A stretch of 64,000 bases of DNA from Timema cristinae (taxonomy: Eukaryota > Arthropoda > Insecta > Phasmatodea > Timematidae): assembly GCA_039000515.1 (NCBI GenBank), contig JBCFYV010000012.1, forward strand, positions 121,000,556 through 121,064,555. The letters run 5' to 3'. Below are positions 37,001 to 46,579 of this stretch, in pieces. Below the pieces are notes generated by a model that worked only from the letters and a program-made list of their open reading frames with translations, searched no databases and was not told the origin of the DNA. The first letter of the stretch is position 1, and each line of letters starts with the position of its first letter. Both the position numbers and the translations under genes were made by a program.

Positions 37001-40000
37001 TGGAGGGGGTCTACGTTCCTTCGTTGGAGGATATGACTTTCATGTTTAATTTTTTCACGCTTCATTTAATTTATCATCCATTATTTCTCCTTCACTCTCA
37101 CCAAGCCATGCCCTCTCAATGAACTTGCATTTACTGTCTTTTTTATTTTATTTCATATAATTAGTTTTGAGTTACTTTAAATTATAGTGTTTTTACGTAA
37201 AAGGCCTCTTATGGGTCGACACGTAGTTAAAACAACATAATAATAATAATAATAATATTATATATTATAAACATTCTATGTAAGTTTTCTAACAATAAAG
37301 TATAGTTGAAACATGTTACTATAATGCCAACTATTGCTTCATTATTTAAACAACTTTTGCCAGGGTCTTTGGTACCTTCTATTCTTTCCTCCATCATTGC
37401 TCATTTAATCACAGGTTGAGAATTTACCAGTTGAGGAGAGAAGTAACAAACAAATTATGTTTTTAATATGGAATCTGAAGAAAAAATACGTTTGTTTAAA
37501 ATAGTAATTTTTTTTTAGTCTATAAACAATGTTTCAGTATGCTCATTTTAAACTTATCCAAGATGAATCTATTTTTTTTAAAGTTAGATTACTTAATCTA
37601 GTATGAATAACACTATACCGCCTCGTGGCGTAATTGGCTAACGTGCTAGTCGTGTTGAGCTCGACCGCCAAGGACGGGGAGATTGAGGTTCGAATCTCGG
37701 TCGGGTGAACTGATGGTGGTTTTTCCTAAATGGTTTTCCACTCTCCCTCCACGCAAATGTGGGTTCACTTCCTCTAATTCAACCTTCACAATTCCCAATC
37801 CATTAGCGTAATTAGTACTTAAAGCGTATAAACCGAACGGGTAGTAAGACGCGGTGCTAAATAATAACCCTATTGTTTTGAACTATCGGTTTTATTTCAT
37901 GTTTTTGAAACAGTTTGAATGAAAAGTAGCTAAAGTATTGTCAGATTATTGCTTATTCTTTTTACAAAATATATATTTGAAGTAGTCCATTTTACAATTT
38001 CAAAATTCCCCCTCCTCCCTCTTTAAACATCTACAAATACTAAAAGTGATTATTTAACGTACAGTTTCAATTCTAAAATATGTTCGAGTATACGAACTTT
38101 AATTTGATACTGGCTAAACTAGGGATACACACGCAACTTCCTTTTTAAATTATTGTTATTACTATGATAATATCGTGACTTTAGCGTTAGTGCGTATAAC
38201 CCGAATGGGTAGTAAGACATGGTGCTAATAATGATAATGATATACAGTGGGTAATAGATAAGCTAAATAAAAATGTCACCATTTATTGTAAATAGTGATT
38301 TCCTTGGGTAACTCAAAAAAATTGTACTTAGACAGGAATTTGAGCCCTTGTCCTTTGACTTGGGACGACATTCTAATAAAACACCGAGATGCGGCTCGAA
38401 ACTCCACACTACTCCTTAGAGCAGAGCTGGGCAAATTTTCTCCCCGAGGACCACATGGACATCTGTGAGGTCCCTAGCGGGCCGCATGTAACAAACGTCT
38501 AAATTAACTAAATAATGAACTTTATTTTCACGCAAAATTGCATATATTAGTCATATAACCATATAGCTTTGATACAAAAAAAAGTAGCAAATAAAATCTT
38601 ATGTCATAACAAATAAAACTAAATATGTTATGTACTCATGTTGATACTTATCCTACCAAATGTTGATTAATAACTACTCAAATTGCCATCGTTAATGGAA
38701 TTTATGCAACTGTCCAAAATCCTGCACGAGTTTGTCGAAGTCAGGATTCAGCTTGTTCGTCCTAATTCGCAAAACACTTTGTAGATTTGAGTATGTTAAG
38801 AGAGACCTGTTATTTGCTTTGTTAATGTTCACGCATGAGAAAGTCTGTTCACAAATATAGGCAGAAGCAATAACACAAACATCTTTCTGGCAAACGTTTT
38901 CAAATTACCAAACTTTTCTCTTTTCTGTTAGTTTCATATTCTTAAAAGTCTCCTTCAGAGCATTGTCTGCTTGAAGATTGATTAAATCAAACTGGAACTC
39001 ATTTGATTTGCTCTTACACATGGAACATTATAATCGAGCTTGCTCACTTGTTCAAATGTCTAAAAACATGCACTGATTATTATTTAATTTGACATTTTTG
39101 TTAGTAAAATCACAACAATTTTACAATTGCGTGCAGCCCTCAAGCGGCCCGTGGGCCGTAGTTTATAAACCGCTGCCTTAGAGAGCATCATCATGATAGC
39201 TTTTCTTTGGTTTTGTAGTAAGCAACAAAATTGAAAGGATTAGGGGTGGTGGTGGCGGCCTGGAGTAATGACACTCCGAAAGGGGAAGGGAGAGTATTAG
39301 AGGGTGAGAGGGGTTGGTGTTGTTACTGCCTAGCTACAGCAGCGCAGCTCCGGTGAAGTGTTAGCACATGGTACTACTTGGAGTAGAGATTTGCCAAACC
39401 TCGAGATGTCCATCCGAATCTTAAAAACTTTTGTTGGTACAATCGGTGACCTGGTGGTCTAGGGGTAAGGTGTCAGACTTCTGTGCTGGCGGCCGGGGTT
39501 CAATCCTCGGGCCCGGCAAAGATTTATCTGATTACCAAACCCTTCCTTCACCTCTGACAAGACATCTTGTGAATGTGGGAAATGCCAGGCCTCCACCGTG
39601 GTTCGGATTCCACGTTAAACTGTAGGTCCTCCATTTCATCTCACAATCACCCTTACCATTACACATTAGCTTAAGTGCGTATAAACCCAATGGGTAGTAA
39701 GACGCGGTGCTAATAATAATAATATAATAATAAATTTGTTGGTACACCTGTTTTTAGCCAGGTGTACCTCACAAATGGATTGTTGTTGATTTATTCCCTC
39801 ATTTTAACGTAGAATTGTTCACAAAGCAACACTCACTCATGCGCACTTTTTCCGATACACTGTAACGAAACTGTTTTGGACCTCTATCATACATTCAAAA
39901 AGTCATGGATGAAGTGTATTTTTCTTTACAGAATTGCAACTAAATAAAGCATGTACAAACTTCAATTTTTACTGATTTCAATCGAATTACATACAATCAG

Positions 40001-42852
40001 ATCGTAATAGCCGTGTGTTGATAAGTGCGTAGTAAGACATGCACGCTTCGTCATCGTCGGAGAATAATCCGGAATGAATATAACACGCCTCAATTAATAT
40101 ATCTGGTGAGGCATTTAAGTTGAGACACCAGAATATTTCGAAAAGAAGCATTTTAGAAAATGGAGTTTCGAACACAAGTTTTCTTTTTTTGAGGGGGAGG
40201 GAGGAAGAGAACAGCCCCAGTTATTTTTGATTTGGTACACGTCTTTAAGGTTATTTCAAGGTCAACTTGGGTTTTTTAATTAAAACTTCTACATTTTTTA
40301 AAGGCATTTTATTCTGAACAAAAGCCCCCTTTTGATTGAAACTTGTTTTATTTTATATCAATTTTTTTAAAGAAGCCTTGGCTAGTATTTTTATAAGAGT
40401 TTTTATTCAACGACTTTGTATTACATTAGTTTATTCTTTATTACGTCTAACATATTGTTATTTTTAAAATTAATTTAATAAAGATTCCTCTATAAGGAAA
40501 ACATATTTTTGCTCTATGAGGTAATTGTATTATATTTGGAAGAAGTAGCAGGAAAGGTGGATAGAAACATCTAAAAGGAATAAACACAATGTGGGTTTTA
40601 CAATGAAAAGAAGAACACAGTTCACACTTTACATTGGACTGCCTTTTAAAGAAGATAGATCATCACCACTCAATCCCCCGACCTAGGTTTCATTCTATCG
40701 TAACTCATCAGGGAGGAGTGTGAAACGCACAACACAACTTCTTAAAAGAGGAAACAAAAAAACACAAAAGGGAGAAAATTGTAAATGGTAAAGAATGATA
40801 GGACATATAGATAGGAACATGTAACATAAAGGACAAACACAGGGAAAGGACATTGGATGCGAGTTCCGATAGAATGAAACCTAGGTCGGGGATTAGGTGG
40901 TGACGATCAATTTTCTTTAAGAGGCAACCATTACCTCTTTGTCCAGTGGCAGCAATGTAAAGTGTGAATTGTGTTCTTCTTTTAATTGTAAAGGCCATAT
41001 TGTGTTTGTCCCTTTTATATATTGCTATCCACCTTTCCTACACCTTCTAAATATAATTTAGTAAATGTTCAAAATTATTATCATTAATATCGATACACTT
41101 TTGATATAATAAGAAGTCCTTGAATAAAAATGGTTATAAAAATATCAATTTCTTCAACAATTGATATCAAATTTTAAAAATGTTGTAGAAGAAATTTTTT
41201 TAGAATAAAATGCCGTTTCAAATATTATAGATTTTAGTTTTTTAAGTTGATCTTGAAATAACCTTGAAACCATCCACCAAAACAAAAATAGCTAGTACTG
41301 TTCTCCTTCGCCCTTAAAAACAAAAATACTTTTGTTTGAAATATTTATTTCTAAAATGCTTCGTATTCGGAATATTCTGATGTCTCAACTTAAATGCCTC
41401 ACCAGGTATATATTGAGTCCGGATCTACTCTAACTTCTTTAAAGAAATTAAATTATTCAAATTTTTACTCTAAGATTCAAAATTTGAATGAAATTCCATT
41501 GAATTAAAATCTAGAATCTATTGAATTTTAAATTTACGAATTCGATACGAATATTTCAAACAAGAACACTCAGAATTTAAAATCGAAAACGAATCCTAAC
41601 TAGATTCATATTATAATTGAAAATCTCTAATCTTTGCTCATGTTTAGTTTTCCTATCCTTCATTCAATAGAACGTTAGGTCCTCTGCATATTGCCTATAG
41701 TACTCCTATCATTCCGTTAGGTCAGATAAAAAAAAGTCCTTGAAACCGATATTGTCACAATCCACCCTCCTCTTCCTGTCCACTTAAGATGGCTGGTTTG
41801 AGCTTCTGAGAGCCAATACTGTTACCATAACAAACACTACCATTTTCCTACGAACGAACATATCTGACAGTTATAATAAGCTACTAGATCCACTTTTATA
41901 TATTCATACGTCAAGTCATGTTATCTGCAGCTGTCTTCCAATTGGGCGGAAGGTTCTAGACTATTCACTTGGAGTACTCAGCTGTCCATAAGGGAAAGAT
42001 GTTCAATTTATTGATAAAAAAAATTTAAAAAATCTTAAGTTTTTCAGGTAAACTTATTTTAGCTTAACTTCGAAAACTGGGAAATTAATAAACTTAATAT
42101 GACAAAGTTAGTGCTTCTCAACCACTTAAGTGGTCGTGTGGCTTAAACGTCTGCCTCATTCAGTTTGGTTTGTCGGGGACGGGGAGGTAAGAGTTCAACC
42201 CACAGCTGAGCCTATTGAGGATTATTTTTCCTAATTATTTCCCACACACTTTTCAATCAAATTCGGATACATTTTCTCTAAATTCTACTTTTCTAATTTA
42301 AAAACAATTATTTTGATTTAATGTGAAAGTCCAGATAGGGTGGTAAGAGGTGAAATTATCCAAAAATTACCTCTTCGATGACATTTATTAAACTGACTCC
42401 CCAAGCGGCCACCTACTCCTTAAGACCCCCGGACGCAAATATACCTTGGTAAGGCTTTGCTGTACTTTGGATATCTTATACGCTGCGACCTAGTATAGCA
42501 ACCCAGACCGACAAACTTGGCAACACCGCATAGCTCGCAGTTTGAACAGAGCTAAGAACTAGGGCTATTCTAGCTTCACAGAGGCCTAGTCATAATGGGT
42601 ATAATTGTTTGTCGTTGTGGTTTACTAACTCTTCAGCCAGGGTTCAATCCTCGGTCCCGGCACAGATTTATCTGATTACTAAACCCTTCCTTCACCTCTG
42701 ACAAGATATCTTGTGAATGTGGGGAATGCCAGGCCTCCACCGTGGTTCGGATTCCACGTTAAGCTGTAGGTCCTTCATTTCATTTCACAATCACCCTACC
42801 ATTACACATTAGCGTAAGTTCGTATAACCCGAACGGGAGTAAGACGAGGCGC

Positions 42853-42884
<32 letters not shown>

Positions 42885-44131
42885 TAATAATAATAATAAT
42901 AATATAATAACAACAATAATAATAATACTAACTCTTGGTAGAGAATTATTGTGACCAAGGAGGGGATAAAATTTAAAACTGTGATTTATATAAACTGCAA
43001 ACTAAATTTAAAAAGTTATGTGTTTTATAATATTACGAACTGATTTTTAGCTTAGAACAGTTTTAATTTAATTGATTTAATATTTTACTACTACATCTAC
43101 ACAGTCGGTAAATAAAACTAATAAAGGGACGCTAGAAATATAATTCTATATATATTAATCTAAAAAAAGTGTCAGAAAAATTGGTAAAAAATAAATGGTA
43201 CGATAAAATCGCACACACTTTCTCATATTGTGTAATAAAACTTCGAAGAAAATTTTCAAAAATAGGTTTTTAAGTAAACTACTCTTGATTAAGTTTTACC
43301 CATAAAAACAAACACATCAGCTTGTTAATCACAATAATAGCTCTATATGTATACATTTGAAACAAAATTGCTCAAATATATTTAATAAAATTCAAATTTT
43401 TAAAAATTAATTATTTATAAACTAGGTCTGCCCTAAAATTATTTGTTATTTGTAAAAATAAAAACTTATTAGTATTTATCATGAAAAACTTTTCCCATTT
43501 TGAGTTCAATCTTCAATTCAATCTCCCGCTACTAATTTTGAAACAAATTACTAAATACATTTTTCAAATATTCAAATTTTAAAAGTCAGGCATCAGTAAA
43601 CTAGACTACCCTTAAACAAATCTTTGCCCCAAAACTGATTATACAGTGCTCTTTGTTATGTCAAACGAATTCAAATAATTACTCATCAGCAAATTACCCT
43701 TAATTGAAGGGCTAAGTTAAAAATGTGTTTGTGGTATTACCCTATTAAGTGTGAACAAAAGCCATCAAACCATTTTGGATCCGTGGCCAGGTACAGACAG
43801 ACAGACCGACATGGGGACAAACAGAATTGTGAAATCCACTTTGTTTGGGTTCGTGTTCACATACAAAGTCAAAATTCGTCATAATCTCGAGATAGATTTT
43901 TTCAAAATCACAATACTTTCTCTTAATATGACAAAGTAAAAATTGCACATTTTTTGGCATTAATGTAATCCTATCTCCAAACATAGTTTGTTTTATTAAG
44001 GTACATACTTAATAAAAAATAATAACTTTATTTAAATCATAATTTTAAAATATTTAGTCCTTTCCAGGATTTTGAACAATAGTTTTATTTTAGAAAGAGC
44101 ATAATTGAACAATCGTTCAACTCCTGTTTTA

Positions 44132-44168
<37 letters not shown>

Positions 44169-44642
44169 TATTATTATGCATTTAAACCCGCGGCATATTT
44201 TTAAAATATTTATTTTAGCTGAGCCTAACTGTTTTGTTGACTGTAATAACAATATTTACAAAACAATATTATGTTTACACATAAAACGTACTACACATGC
44301 CTTTAACACAAATTTTTAATTACAATATGTGAGTAAATAATTTGTATCACTGAAACATTTTCCGAAACAAATATATTATTATATGTTTTTAAAATGTCTT
44401 CCTCCAGATAAATTACAATATGGGAATGAATGGAAATTAATTAATTTTGTCTCTATAATATTGTCTCGGGTGATAGGGAATTTGTTTATCTGTTTCGGTA
44501 ATTATAATAATGATAATATTGTAGACTCACCTCTCAGTTTGAAATTCTCGATAGTATCAAGCACCACGTGCCCAGCAAGAGTTTCTCCTGCATAATACAT
44601 CTCCCGATCCAGACGAATGTCGAACTCTCGTATGTAGTCCAT
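15931..44642 (-). CDS. Arrestin domain-containing protein (alpha-arrestin), eight exons
   Basis: Alpha-arrestins are cytosolic adaptors that link membrane cargo to ubiquitin ligases and endocytosis. Exons (5' to 3') are 44531-44642, 25232-25354, 19516-19654, 19101-19167, 17397-17575, 17104-17301, 16180-16294 and 15931-16099; phases agree throughout. The N-terminal arrestin fold is seen in [20 protein letters not shown] and [20 protein letters not shown]. The C-terminal fold is seen in [70 protein letters not shown] and [14 protein letters not shown]. The reconstructed length is about 367 residues, usual for the family. No PPxY motif, the NEDD4-ligase docking site of several members, is visible in the short C-terminus, which ends [10 protein letters not shown]. 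Four single-base breaks need bridging: exons 3, 4, 5 and 8. Intron 1 is 19 kb. The family call is firm; the exact subfamily is not settled. Confidence 0.93.
16180..16294 (-). CDS. Arrestin-domain gene exon 7
   Basis: Acceptor CTCTGCCTCGCAG and donor GTAAGTG. 38 codons plus one base, from [20 protein letters not shown] to [18 protein letters not shown]. Intact frame; the most readable piece of the C-terminal arrestin domain. Confidence 0.93.
16556..16735. repeat. Short degenerate tandem repeat, about 55 bp unit
   Basis: Three to four imperfect copies around CTATCTTGAGCTATT and CTATCCAGTCC in the intron between arrestin exons 6 and 7. Confidence 0.65.
17104..17301 (-). CDS. Arrestin-domain gene exon 6
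   Basis: 66 codons between acceptor TTTTGCTTGCAG and donor GTGATA, phase 0 both sides. Starts [20 protein letters not shown] and ends [20 protein letters not shown] then VLK. The [19 protein letters not shown] block is a hallmark of the arrestin C-domain. Confidence 0.95.
17397..17575 (-). CDS. Arrestin-domain gene exon 5
   Basis: Starts [20 protein letters not shown] and continues to [10 protein letters not shown] before donor GTAAAC. The frame breaks at a GGGG run (plus 17432-17435, read DNQG/EE); one more G gives exactly 60 codons, phase 0 in and out. The acceptor (GTGTGTGGACGCAG) has a poor pyrimidine tract, and a tandem array begins about 45 bases upstream of it. Confidence 0.92.
17620..18055. 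repeat. 26-bp minisatellite in arrestin intron
   Basis: About 17 copies of a 26-bp unit containing TTGTTGTCACTTTGTACTTG then GGACAG, with a length-variable G/A run. Long open frames across it are repeat artefacts. Confidence 0.93.
18085..18248. repeat. About 23-bp minisatellite
   Basis: Seven copies of a unit near TTGTACTGTGACAACACCGC. It shares the CTTTGTACT core with the adjoining 26-bp array, so the two are probably related. Confidence 0.88.
18520..18660 (+). mobile_element. SINE family A-like sense fragment
   Basis: B-box-like GGGGTTTGAATCCTGGCCAG is followed by a degenerate family A body (CACTCTCCTGTCACTCAAAT GCGGGTACG). Confidence 0.5.
18715..18915 (-). mobile_element. SINE family A, antisense copy
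   Basis: On the plus strand it carries GGATGAGGAAAGTTAAACTT, a degenerate body, GGGATTTGAACTCCGAGATC (complement of the B box) and the head complement near 18900. Confidence 0.65.
19101..19167 (-). CDS. Arrestin-domain gene exon 4
   Basis: A 67-base exon between a strong acceptor (CTTCCTCCCTGTCTTCTGAAG) and donor GTAACA. The 3' half reads [12 protein letters not shown], and the spliced product continues into KPMVGQDK of exon 5, as expected for the linker between the two arrestin folds. The 5' half is in another frame (MKISLTV). One surplus base near 19138-19143, or two missing, would give a phase-0 exon of 22 or 23 codons. An upstream acceptor (TTTGTAG near 19225) is an alternative start. 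Confidence 0.72.
19516..19654 (-). CDS. Arrestin-domain gene exon 3
   Basis: After acceptor GTTCTTCCAG the phase-1 join gives [19 protein letters not shown], then RFQLPESSL. Near CTTTCAGGAG (plus 19551-19560) one base is missing; beyond it the frame reads [12 protein letters not shown] to donor GTGAGAG. Corrected length is 140 bases, phase 0 out. About 40 bases around the donor are duplicated just downstream. Confidence 0.9.
19700..21977. other. Arrestin intron 2 (3' part), unannotated
   Basis: AT-rich. 20990-21430 holds three to four degenerate copies of a unit of about 110 bp (AAAGTTTAAGTCCATTA, AAATATTATTATAAACAATA). 21383-21748 has an open frame without recognisable similarity. The segment 21490-21580, with CACTCTTTTATACGG, could be part of an LTR, but I see no paired LTR. 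Confidence 0.45.
21978..24915. repeat. About 64-bp minisatellite, 2.9 kb
   Basis: About 45 copies of a unit beginning GTGTGTTGTGACTATTAAAT and containing CACAAAGATCCATTCTACGC. Single-base losses are very frequent (CTACCTCC for CTACGCTCC, TATACAG for TATACCAG). It lies in arrestin intron 2 and ends about 315 bases from exon 2. Confidence 0.97.
25232..25354 (-). CDS. Arrestin-domain gene exon 2
   Basis: Acceptor TTGTTACAG and donor GTACGA. Two bases complete an Ala codon, then [20 protein letters not shown], then [20 protein letters not shown]; 123 bases, no break. RGKAHAEW matches the second strand of the N-terminal arrestin fold. Its first 16 bases and its acceptor are the end unit of the 46-bp array. 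Confidence 0.94.
25351..31036. repeat. 46-bp minisatellite seeded from a 3' splice site, 5.7 kb
   Basis: About 123 copies of a 46-bp unit. On the minus (gene) strand each unit reads CCATGTTGTTACAG then CCGTGAGAGTAGTCCT then a linker. This is the acceptor and first 16 bases of arrestin exon 2 (CCGTGAGGGTGGTCCT, 14 of 16 the same). Units differ mainly as ACAGCC, ACAGCT or ACAGTC at the AG. Longer periods are visible: rare variants recur about 1,103 bases apart (24 units), and 92-base dimers occupy 30431-30960. Confidence 0.97.
31757..32625. repeat. About 89-bp tandem repeat
   Basis: Nine to ten copies of a unit beginning AACGCCGTGAGATAGATTTA and ending GGAACTAAGCTCCTTAAT. Members diverge by point changes (GTCATACAGTGTTG/GACATACAGTGCTG) rather than by indels. 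In arrestin intron 1. Confidence 0.93.
32784..33508. mobile_element. Possible MITE with weak terminal repeats
   Basis: GGCGGGTTTATAC at the left resembles the complement of the right end, GGTGCATTTAGAC (9 of 13). The interior has repeated GCTCGxTTxTACACC-like words near both ends. No clear target duplication. Ends uncertain. Confidence 0.3.
33866..34110. mobile_element. Palindromic MITE (family with 12508-12740)
   Basis: Shares TTAGGAAATAATTGATATTT, an inner mirrored copy, and flanks of the type GTATTGCAAACAATGGCTA / ACCAATATTTGCAATAAAGAACC with the copy at 12.5 kb. Foldback structure; outer arms more eroded than in that copy. Confidence 0.65.
34661..34812 (-). mobile_element. SINE family A, antisense fragment
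   Basis: Plus-strand CTTACTACCCGTCCATATAA (tail complement), GCTTGGAGGGAGAGTGATAA (body) and GGGATTCGAATCCCTACCTC (B-box complement). Confidence 0.62.
36270..36440 (+). mobile_element. tRNA-headed SINE, degenerate sense copy
   Basis: B-box-like GGTTCGAATCTCGTCCGGGT with a body related to family A (AGTGGTTTGCCATCCTCTCT, then GATCACTTCCTCTCAACTAC). The tail is missing. Confidence 0.55.
36770..36960 (+). mobile_element. SINE family B, 5'-truncated
   Basis: Contains GGGGAATGCCAGGCCTCCAC, GATTCCACGTTAAACTGTAG and the tail CCCGAACGGGTATTAAGACG followed by an A/T-rich (AATAAA)n end. Confidence 0.75.
37619..37866 (+). mobile_element. SINE family A, near full length
   Basis: The tRNA-like head CGCCTCGTGGCGTAATTGGC (A-box region) carries a B box GAGGTTCGAATCTCGGTCGG. 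It is followed by CTCCCTCCACGCAAATGTGG and the shared tail AACCGAACGGGTAGTAAGAC GCGGTGCTAAATAATA. This is the best copy for defining the family; at least six antisense relatives are in the window. Confidence 0.85.
38190..38240 (+). mobile_element. Isolated SINE tail
   Basis: GTGCGTATAACCCGAATGGG then TAGTAAGACATGGTGCTAAT: only the 3' end common to families A and B remains. Confidence 0.6.
38422..39175 (-). mobile_element. hAT transposon remnant with 8-bp target duplication
   Basis: Flanked by identical CCTTAGAG at 38414-38421 and 39176-39183. The ends CAGAGCTGGGCAAA and CAGCGGTTTATAAA (right end complemented) are of the CAGnG type of hAT elements. On the minus strand, about 38690-38870 encodes [20 protein letters not shown], then [17 protein letters not shown]: the C-terminal dimerisation region of a hAT transposase of the Charlie/Buster (GTF2IRD2-like) type, ending at a stop. 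Only 754 bp remain, so the element is internally deleted and cannot encode a working transposase. Confidence 0.88.
39446..39728 (+). mobile_element. SINE family B, full length
   Basis: The head GACCTGGTGGTCTAGGGGTA resembles the 5' half of tRNA-Glu, with a B box GGGGTTCAATCCTCGGGC. The body contains GAATGCCAGGCCTCCACC, then GATTCCACGTTAAACTGTAG. The tail is CCCAATGGGTAGTAAGACGC GGTGCTAAT with (AAT)n. About 283 bp. Confidence 0.88.
40092..41417. mobile_element. 1.3 kb inverted-repeat (foldback) element
   Basis: Two arms of about 600 bases mirror each other around 40,790. Matches (right arm complemented) are ATATCTGGTGAGGCATTTAA/ATACCTGGTGAGGCATTTAA at the outside, GGCATTTTATTCTGAA in the middle, and AGGAAAGGTGGATAG and GACCTAGGTTTCATTCTATC near the centre. 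No transposase. A separate related arm lies at 59390-59560, so it is a dispersed family. Confidence 0.8.
41418..42100. other. Arrestin intron 1, unannotated
   Basis: AT-rich, with repeated GAATTC/GAATTTAAA-like words at 41450-41620; similar text is at 61440-61920, hinting at a decayed dispersed repeat. No exon seen. Confidence 0.4.
42110..42300 (+). mobile_element. SINE family A-like, diverged sense copy
   Basis: The tRNA-like head TTAAGTGGTCGTGTGGCTTA and B-box-like AGAGTTCAACCCACAGCTG are followed by a family A body (CAAATTCGGATACATTTTCT). No tail. Confidence 0.5.
42635..42930 (+). mobile_element. SINE family B, 5'-truncated, long (AAT)n tail
   Basis: Starts at the B box CAGGGTTCAATCCTCGGTCC, continues through the full body and tail, and ends in about 70 bases of (AAT)n with one CAACAA interruption. 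Confidence 0.85.
42931..44520. other. Arrestin intron 1, unannotated, AT-rich
   Basis: No exon. 43745-43985 resembles a repeat end (GACAGACAGACCGACATGGG, TTTGGGTTCGTGTTCACATA). An (ATT)n microsatellite is at about 44131-44176. Confidence 0.45.
44531..44642 (-). CDS. Arrestin-domain gene exon 1 (start codon)
   Basis: ATG at 44642-44640, then [36 protein letters not shown]; 37 codons plus one base to donor GTGAGTC. It matches the first two strands of the arrestin N-fold, where family members begin within a few residues of their start, so this ATG is very probably the true one. Confidence 0.93.
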
Positions 44643-46280
44643 TTTAACTCCTAAACATCCTCGATTAACTCATTTTTCTCTCAAAACATACACCTCGATA
44701 AGGACACTGTAGTTACCTATTCATTGTCAGTAAAATTCGTTCAATCCTATAAAGGTACTCGAAATTAAACTTAATTAGGCGGGTCTTCACACGCCTTCAT
44801 TTTGAGAAACGATAAACAATAGCTAGGTGGGACATAGTAGCTTATTGTTGCGCATGCCCCGATTTCAAAAAAGGAACATTTTCACTTAACAGCATTTTAT
44901 AATCAATTCTATTTATCTACACATGTATATATTATATAACAAATGACGCTAAAGCTTGTCGTTAGTAAAGGCACAAAAACACAACACTGATTTAACCAGC
45001 ACAATCTTAGAAAAATATAGTGTTCACTTGTTGATGCACTTGTATACTTCACTTAAACATTCGGAAACGCTGTTAACTAGTATAATTTCCTTTTTTTTTT
45101 TACAATGTTAGATAAACTTGAGAGATAAAAATACTTGTTAAGATAAGAGCTCTATTTACATATGGTTATAATTGGCACGTCGCTCAATATTCTCCTCCTT
45201 AGTACAAATACAGATTCAGAACGGTCCATTTTGTTATTAATGAACTATAGGGAAAGAGGTAGATGCGCAGCTATGTACCATTATTGTCATGAACAAAGTA
45301 GCATCAAAATATACGGTCTTGATCAAAATATCAATTATTAATTATTCATTACATTACAATTATATATATTCTATTATTAAATGTCATCATAACTATATCT
45401 GAATAGTTTCTATGTTTTAAATCAACTATTATAAAAGTTTATTTGATTGTAATGAAAACACACGTTATTGATCGGGTTCAGAATAATAACATGGTCGATT
45501 AAGCCATTGTGCTCGGTCTAAAGCTTTCTTATATTAACACCAACCTCGCCACGTGTCGCATAAAAAGCTAAACTGAGAACCTTGCCTCTAGAGAAAGTGA
45601 GTCAGTTCTTGGTAAATATGTATAAGTAATGTTGGCTAAACTGAACCAAACTAAATAATAATTGCGGGAACTCTTTTAGTTTGACTTTGACAGAGCATTT
45701 AAATTGTTAAATGGTTAATTTTATGATTAAATATATGTAAACAATGGTTCTTTGGAATATATTATTTCTTTAGTGGTATTTAATTGTCAGTGCTATATTT
45801 AAATGTGTAACTAATATATATAAACTTACCAGTGTCTTGTCTTGATTCTAGGGTAAGCAAAGATTGTAAAAACTGTATCTACGGTTGAGTCTGAATAGTC
45901 TGCTCCCTAAATACTTGTGACCTTTTTTTTGCACACTTTAATCTAATACACTTATTGTGCACCCAAGTACATAGGCTATGGGGTACATATTACTTTTACA
46001 TTTTAGCATATCTGGAGCTACTTGTGGCTATTTCTGGAAGATGAATGTCCATGTCAAACGAAATTGATTTTTGGTAGTATCTTGTCTTTGGTCTTTATAT
46101 TGTGATTATTTTACCGTCATTCATCCACTATTATCAATAATATATTAGATGGAAACAATTATTCCTAGTTTTGCTATATAACTTTTTTAAACTAAAAATT
46201 TAATTCTTTTAAATAGAGATGTTTACGATACAGAAAGAAATTTAGCCATCTAATACATACAAATGAACAAAGAACACAAT
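44643..46280. other. Upstream region of the arrestin-domain gene
   Basis: Expected to hold the 5' UTR and promoter (minus strand). I cannot pin a transcription start. CGCATGCGC-type GC patches (44850) are the only local break from AT-rich DNA. Confidence 0.4.
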
Positions 46281-46284
46281 GTGG

Positions 46285-46522
46285 TGAGGGTCCGAGGTTC
46301 AATCCTTGATCCCGGCACAGATTTATCTGATTGTCAAACCCTAACTTCATCTCTGACAAGACGTGTATTAGTCACAACTTGTGAATGTGGGGAATGCCAG
46401 GCCTCCACCATGGTTCGGATTCCACGTTAAACTGTAGGTCCTCCATTTCATCTCACAATCACCCTAACATTACACATTAGTGTAAGTGTGGATAACCCGA
46501 ACGGGTAGTAAGACACAGTGCT

Positions 46523-46573
<51 letters not shown>
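46285..46573 (+). mobile_element. SINE family B copy with (AAT)n tail
   Basis: B box GAGGTTCAATCCTTGATCCC, body with an 18-base insertion relative to other copies (near 46362-46378), then tail AACGGGTAGTAAGACACAGT and about 50 bases of (AAT)n. Confidence 0.85.
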
Positions 46574-46576
<3 letters not shown>

Positions 46577-46579
46577 CAA

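Noticed and set aside
43745..43984. Coding frames on both strands
   Set aside because: Looks like the end of a dispersed repeat (GACAGACAGACC motif); neither frame resembles a known protein.
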